From contig CANBTO010000143.1 in the NCBI GenBank assembly GCA_947372405.1, positions 1 to 10,078 on the forward strand: DNA of 10,078 nt. The letters run 5' to 3'. This stretch comes from Verrucomicrobiaceae bacterium. Lineage in GTDB: Bacteria; Verrucomicrobiota; Verrucomicrobiae; Verrucomicrobiales; Akkermansiaceae. Positions 5,933 to 10,078 of the stretch are shown here, piece after piece. Numbering within the stretch: the first letter of the stretch is position 1; every line of letters starts with the position of its first letter. The position numbers and the translations under genes are program-made. A model generated the notes under the pieces. That model saw nothing but the letters and a program-made list of their open reading frames with translations, made no database searches and was not told the origin of the DNA.

Positions 5933-8932
5933 ATGACAGACGGACATGCCTTTGTTTTCATGTCCGGTAACATGAGGGGCATTGTAACGCAGGCTACACC
6001 ATCGGTCGGTCTATGGAGCAGGACCGTGGGTGTCGACGGACAACCTGACCCGCAGGCGTTGAGGGAACTTGCAGAAACATTCTCCTATTGCGTGTATGCC
6101 TGGTGGCGGCGGGCAGGATTGGATCCGGTTTCCACTGCCACTGCGTCCATCGCCTGCTTCGAACGCTGGCTTGGCGAATTTCCTCCGCGACCCGGGGACG
6201 AAAACGTCGCGCGGATGCGGGATTGGATGATCGCACGGTTACCGGAACTCGCGGAGCAGGGGGTGAAGCTGAATGGTGAACCGCCAATCGCCATCGACCG
6301 ATCGTGGGCTGAGAAACGTTATGCGGAGGAACCCGAAGGGGATCCGACTTCCATCTTCCAAAGGCGTTGGGCGTTGACAGTGATCGAATCCTCCATGACC
6401 GCCCTTCGCGATGAGTATGCCGCGCGCGGGGAGCAAAACCTTTACAGTGAGTTGCTGGGTTTCGCGGGATTTGGGCAACCGGATGGGAATGGTTACTCCT
6501 CTGTCTCCCAACGGTTGGGACAAACAGGCGGCGCGATCCGCAAGGCAGTCTTCGAGTTCCGCAAACGCCAGCGCGAAATCCTCCTCCGGTATATCAACGA
6601 CACTGTCCTCTCTCCTGCAGACGCCGATAGCGAACTCACGGCCCTGCTTTGCGCCTGCGATGAAACTTCAAGCGCGCCGCTGCCCTCGGCGATCCAGGGC
6701 TTGCGTCCCGATGAGATTCTCGTGCGGGCGATGCGCAGTGTGGTGATGACCCAGGATGGATCCGGGGCGTGGCAGCCGCCGACGCTCGAAGAAGCGGATC
6801 TTCTTTTCCCCCAGTATGAGATTGTCTCGCTGGTCGGTCGTGGAGGCATGGGTGCGGTATACAGGGGGCGGCAGATCGAACTTGACCGTGCGGTGGCGAT
6901 CAAGCTGCTGCCTCTCGAAGTGAGCGTCGACCCTGTATTCGCCGATCGCTTTCGTCGGGAGGCGAGGGCGATGGCCAAGCTCCATCACCCGAACATCATC
7001 GCCATCCATGATTTCGGGGCCACCCAAGAGGGGCATCTGTTCTTTGTCATGGAATATGTGGATGGAGCGGACCTGCACCAAATGATCCATGGACCGGGGA
7101 TCGCACCTGCGCAGGCCCTGGAGATTATTGTCGGCGTCTGCGACGCGCTTGCCTATGCCCATGGCAAGGGAGTCGTCCACCGTGACATCAAGCCGGCCAA
7201 CGTGATGGTCAGCCGTCACGGCGAGGTGAAAGTCGCGGATTTCGGTCTGGCGCGCCTGATGGATCCCGGTGCGGAGCAGATCGGCCACACGGTTACGGGC
7301 ACCGTCATGGGCACACCCGGCTACATGGCGCCCGAGCAGATGTGCGGCATGAATGTCGACCACCGGGCAGACATCTACAGCCTCGGTGTCATGCTCTATG
7401 AAATGCTCTGCGGCGAGGTGCCGCGCGGGATCTTCGACCCACCGAGCGTCCGGGTTCCGGAGGTCAGCTCCAGCATCGATCAGGTGGTGATCAAGGCGAT
7501 GCAGCAGCAGCCCGACCGGCGCTACCAGACGACCACCGAGATGAAGACGGACGTCACAGTGGCAGCCAAGCCGAAACCGATGGTCAGCAAGATACCTGAA
7601 CCTGCGTTGGCTCCCAGTCCGCTTGTCTCGCCACAGCCCGCTCCACAGCCCGCACACAAATCAGCGCCAGAAGCAACGCCAAAGGGACGGCGCAAGGCTG
7701 GGGCGAAATCGAGGAACCTCGCCTATTTTGGCATTGCCGCCGCCATGCTCGCGATCCTCGGCATCCTTATCTTCGCCGGACCCGTCAGGAAAAACTCCGG
7801 CGACTCAGTGGCTTCAATCGCATCCAATTCCGGTCCTGCCGATACGGGAAAGACGCTCCTGTTCAACGGCCACCGCTACCAGTTCATGCCGGGCACGTTC
7901 AGCTGGAATGAGGCGAAGGCAAAGGCTGAAGCAATGGGTGGACATCTGGCGACGGTCACGAGCAAGGAGGAGAACGAGTGGATTTATACCACGTTTCAAA
8001 CCAAACTCGATTCGACCGTTCGTGCCTCAAGCATGTGGCTCGGAGGCTCCGCTGAAGCGAAGGGCCAACCGTGGAAATGGGTCACAGGCGAACCTTTTGC
8101 CTATACTGACTGGACGGAGGGCGAACCCAATTATGCCTCCATGTCGGGCCAGCCTGTAGCCGGCCCGTTTGGCCTCGTCATCAAGCGTCACGGGAAGCTT
8201 TGTTGGTTCGATGACCCCATGAAACGTGAGAATTCAAGTGCCGGTTTCATCGTCGAGTGGGAGCATGAAGGCACTTCAGATTCCGCACCCTCAGCTCCCC
8301 TTGTTGTGGACCTTCTGGCGTTGGCTGATGTAAAAAAAGACGCCGAGGGTGGCCTCTGGAGCCGCCAGGGCACGGATCTTCTCGTTGCCGGGGATCCCGC
8401 CTCGGAGAGGAACGGGGGGATTCGGTTTGGCTTCGCTCTGCCTGTCCGGGTGACAGGTTCGTACAAGCTGGATGTCGCGTTCACAAGGCATGGACCAAGA
8501 GGCACGATCAGCCTGGTCCTGCCACTCCCTAACAATCGGAGCGTGGCAGCGCACTTCCAGGAGGCTTCGCCCTACGCGGGTCTGGCATCGGTGCGTGGCT
8601 ACAATACCCGGGATAAGGAAAACCCAACGCGGACTCCCAACCAGTTGGAGGACGGACGACGTTATCGCGCTTCCGTGCAGGTAGTCATGAACGGTGATCA
8701 GGCGGACATCACAGCCACTCTTGAGGGAAAGCCCCTCTTTCGGTTTCAGGGACCTGCGGCGGACCTCGATGGTCGTGCCAAGCTGGGCTTTACCGATACA
8801 GCCCGTCCCGGCATGAAGAGCATCGATCCTGTGACGTGGCACAGCGTTCGCATCACGCTGTTGGACGGCGGCAAGCTCACCCCGGCGAGAGATGACGTGG
8901 CACTGCCGGCAGGAGTTGGCAATCTCAAGTGA
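5933..8932 (+). CDS. Fusion of ECF-sigma-like region, Ser/Thr kinase, membrane segment, C-type-lectin-like domain and C-terminal beta-sandwich-like domain
   Basis: The 999-residue protein has five parts. (1) Residues about 20-250 follow the large verrucomicrobial/planctomycete ECF sigma family: ALRELAETF...YAWWRR, then AIDRSWAEKRY and FQRRWAL, then a region-4-like helix-turn-helix, YSSVSQRLGQTGGAIRKAVFEFRKRQRE (188-215, shown in part: YSSVSQRLG). The acidic DLTQ core of region 2 is absent (TATASI at 68-73). (2) A Hanks-type kinase from about 295 to 560 has a glycine loop GRGGMG (302-307), Lys324, helix-C Glu343, HRD 416-418, Asn423, DFG 436-438 and APE 466-468, so it is probably active. Thr453, 455, 457 and 461 lie in the activation segment. 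(3) A membrane helix spans about 597-616 after the basic GRRKAGAKSR, placing the kinase in the cytoplasm. (4) A C-type-lectin-like domain covers about 641-777, with GGHLATVTS, WLGG, EPN (731-733) and WFDD (758-761). (5) The C-terminal domain, about 785-985, looks like a beta sandwich. The start is supported by AAGGG. The substrate and ligand are unknown. Confidence 0.9.
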   Translation: MTDGHAFVFMSGNMRGIVTQATPSVGLWSRTVGVDGQPDPQALRELAETFSYCVYAWWRRAGLDPVSTATASIACFERWLGEFPPRPGDENVARMRDWMIARLPELAEQGVKLNGEPPIAIDRSWAEKRYAEEPEGDPTSIFQRRWALTVIESSMTALRDEYAARGEQNLYSELLGFAGFGQPDGNGYSSVSQRLGQTGGAIRKAVFEFRKRQREILLRYINDTVLSPADADSELTALLCACDETSSAPLPSAIQGLRPDEILVRAMRSVVMTQDGSGAWQPPTLEEADLLFPQYEIVSLVGRGGMGAVYRGRQIELDRAVAIKLLPLEVSVDPVFADRFRREARAMAKLHHPNIIAIHDFGATQEGHLFFVMEYVDGADLHQMIHGPGIAPAQALEIIVGVCDALAYAHGKGVVHRDIKPANVMVSRHGEVKVADFGLARLMDPGAEQIGHTVTGTVMGTPGYMAPEQMCGMNVDHRADIYSLGVMLYEMLCGEVPRGIFDPPSVRVPEVSSSIDQVVIKAMQQQPDRRYQTTTEMKTDVTVAAKPKPMVSKIPEPALAPSPLVSPQPAPQPAHKSAPEATPKGRRKAGAKSRNLAYFGIAAAMLAILGILIFAGPVRKNSGDSVASIASNSGPADTGKTLLFNGHRYQFMPGTFSWNEAKAKAEAMGGHLATVTSKEENEWIYTTFQTKLDSTVRASSMWLGGSAEAKGQPWKWVTGEPFAYTDWTEGEPNYASMSGQPVAGPFGLVIKRHGKLCWFDDPMKRENSSAGFIVEWEHEGTSDSAPSAPLVVDLLALADVKKDAEGGLWSRQGTDLLVAGDPASERNGGIRFGFALPVRVTGSYKLDVAFTRHGPRGTISLVLPLPNNRSVAAHFQEASPYAGLASVRGYNTRDKENPTRTPNQLEDGRRYRASVQVVMNGDQADITATLEGKPLFRFQGPAADLDGRAKLGFTDTARPGMKSIDPVTWHSVRITLLDGGKLTPARDDVALPAGVGNLK

Positions 8933-9060
8933 GTCGCCAGCAAGGACCGGTCGTCAACCATCCCACCGACAACGACTGCGCCTTCCGCTCAGCCATGCCG
9001 GTCTGATGAACAGGGCGGCAACATGACTCAATCAACCCGGTTTCCTTTACCTCGAAACGG
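8933..9060. other. Convergent spacer without a clear terminator
   Basis: Two genes end towards each other here, so a bidirectional terminator would be expected. The only structures seen are the 8-bp palindrome GACCGGTC (8945-8952), whose first six bases can also pair with CCGGTC (8998-9003) across a 47-base loop, and a GTTTC/GAAAC pair (9043-9056). None has a T tract, so no terminator is called. Confidence 0.35.
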
Positions 9061-10078
9061 TCAATCTAACGGAAGGACGATCTTCACGGTGGCGCCCGGC
9101 TTGCCGGGATTGTTGAAGGCCTCGATGCTGCCACCGTGGGCCTGAATGATCGTGCGGCTGAGACTCAAGCCGATACCCACTCCGTCGGGTTTGGTCGAAA
9201 AAAACGGCTGAAACAGATTCGAAACCGCGTCTGGCGCAATCCCGCTGCCGTTGTCCCGCACATACAACTCGACGCGTTTGCCATCGACCGCGCGCGTCAC
9301 AATTTCCACCATCCGCCGCTTTTGCAGACAGTTGGCGCATGCCTCCACGGCATTGCGCACCATGTTGATGATCACTTGCGCCAACTGCACGGGGTTGCCG
9401 CGGATCCCTGGCAGATCGTCCGCCAACCGTTCCACGATCCGCACCTGGCAGAGTTCCCCCTGCCGCTCGATGAGCTGCCGGACTTCGGCCACCAACCGGT
9501 TCAGGTCAATTTTCTGGAAGTCCGCCGCTCCTCCCTTGACGAGCGCACGCAGTTGTACCACGACATCTCTCATCCGGGTGACATCCGCCTCGACGTCGTG
9601 AACGATCTCCGCTCCGCAGCATGATCGGTCGCCGCAGGCGGACAAGCGGATGGAAAGCACCGCGATATTGGCTGCCAAGGCACTGAGTGGCTGAGCAATC
9701 TGATGAATGATGCCGGCGCTTATCTCGCTGACCATGGCCAAACGTTGGGAGTTTTCGAGTTCAGTCTGCAGTGCCTGCAACCTGGCCTCCGCCTGTTTGA
9801 TCTCGGTCAAGTCGCGTAACGCGCCCACCCGGGTCTTTTGTCCCCGCCATATCACGACATGCGAACGCACTTCCACCGGAAAGACCGTGCCATCCTTCCG
9901 CAGGCCCTCATACTCGAGCCGCCCGCATACGTCATTTTGCAAGCGCCCGATGATCGCATCGCGCGCTGCGGGCGCCACCAGTTCGATCATTGGCATGCCA
10001 ACCAGTTCGCCCGGGGCATAACCGAACATCGCGGCATACTGCGAGTTGAAATCGATCAACAAGCCATTTCGGACGATC
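9061..10078 (-). CDS. PAS-domain sensor histidine kinase, partial (N-terminus beyond the right edge)
   Basis: The frame is open to the right edge; the codons before the TTG at 10062 continue the PAS domain (IVRNGLLIDFN), so the true start is outside the window. Numbering below counts from 10062. The PAS domain is visible as MFGYAPGELVG (12-22), YEGLRKDGTVFPVEV (51-65) and GALRDLTEIKQAE (80-92). A helical linker leads to the phosphoacceptor box with His120 (IIHQIAQPLSAL, FixL/DctB-like), then the ATPase domain: N box NMVRNAVEA (233-241), G1 DNGSGI (270-275), FFSTKPDG (287-294) and G2 GIGLSLSR (296-303). It therefore looks like an intact kinase that transfers phosphate to a partner response regulator; none is seen in the window. 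No membrane segment lies in the visible part. Seven cysteines are present, three of them in the loop CGDRSCCG (143-150) after the H box and two as CANC (242-245). The gene converges on the sigma-like/kinase gene across a 128-bp spacer. Confidence 0.88.
   Translation of the reverse strand, partial: IVRNGLLIDFNSQYAAMFGYAPGELVGMPMIELVAPAARDAIIGRLQNDVCGRLEYEGLRKDGTVFPVEVRSHVVIWRGQKTRVGALRDLTEIKQAEARLQALQTELENSQRLAMVSEISAGIIHQIAQPLSALAANIAVLSIRLSACGDRSCCGAEIVHDVEADVTRMRDVVVQLRALVKGGAADFQKIDLNRLVAEVRQLIERQGELCQVRIVERLADDLPGIRGNPVQLAQVIINMVRNAVEACANCLQKRRMVEIVTRAVDGKRVELYVRDNGSGIAPDAVSNLFQPFFSTKPDGVGIGLSLSRTIIQAHGGSIEAFNNPGKPGATVKIVLPLD

Noticed and set aside
6668..7657. Minus-strand open frame of 329 codons
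   Set aside because: It lies antisense to the kinase domain, whose catalytic motifs are intact.
8945..9003. Possible terminator formed by GACCGG and CCGGTC
   Set aside because: The loop is 47 bases and no T tract follows on either strand.

Overview
The window is high-GC bacterial DNA that looks like a member of the Verrucomicrobiota, most likely Verrucomicrobiales. The assignment is inference from gene content: a Hanks-type kinase of the type common in Verrucomicrobia and Planctomycetes, joined to a sequence resembling the large verrucomicrobial/planctomycete ECF sigma family and to a C-type-lectin-like domain; several secreted coiled-coil or lipoproteins of unknown function; and mostly weak or absent Shine-Dalgarno sequences. 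No rRNA, tRNA, CRISPR array, transposase or integrase was recognised.

Layout. Bases 1-746 (minus) hold the N-terminal part of a DUF3142-type putative lipoprotein that runs off the left edge. A 158-bp divergent spacer with two inverted repeats separates it from a plus-strand pair that overlaps by 4 bp: a secreted coiled-coil/TPR protein (905-3103) and a small lipoprotein (3100-3675). A minus-strand gene related to N-formylglutamate amidohydrolases (3638-4351) converges on the lipoprotein gene and overlaps its 3' end by 38 bp. Divergent from it runs a second plus-strand pair: an OmpH/Skp-like periplasmic chaperone (4517-5119) and, 5 bp on, a membrane-anchored coiled-coil protein (5125-5634). 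After a 298-bp non-coding stretch comes the most notable gene (5933-8932), a single 999-residue protein joining a degenerate ECF-sigma-like region, an apparently intact Ser/Thr kinase, one membrane segment, a C-type-lectin-like domain and a C-terminal domain predicted to be a beta sandwich. Converging on it is a PAS/histidine kinase gene (9061-10078, minus) that runs off the right edge.

How the genes may work together. The left two thirds look like envelope genes (lipoproteins, a chaperone, coiled-coil scaffolds), but nothing in the sequence proves they share one pathway. The right third carries two signalling proteins. The large kinase reads as a one-polypeptide signalling device: an extracytoplasmic sugar- or ligand-binding region, one membrane crossing, a kinase, and a DNA-binding-like sigma remnant at the cytoplasmic N-terminus. 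This fusion is the best candidate for an undescribed system in the window.
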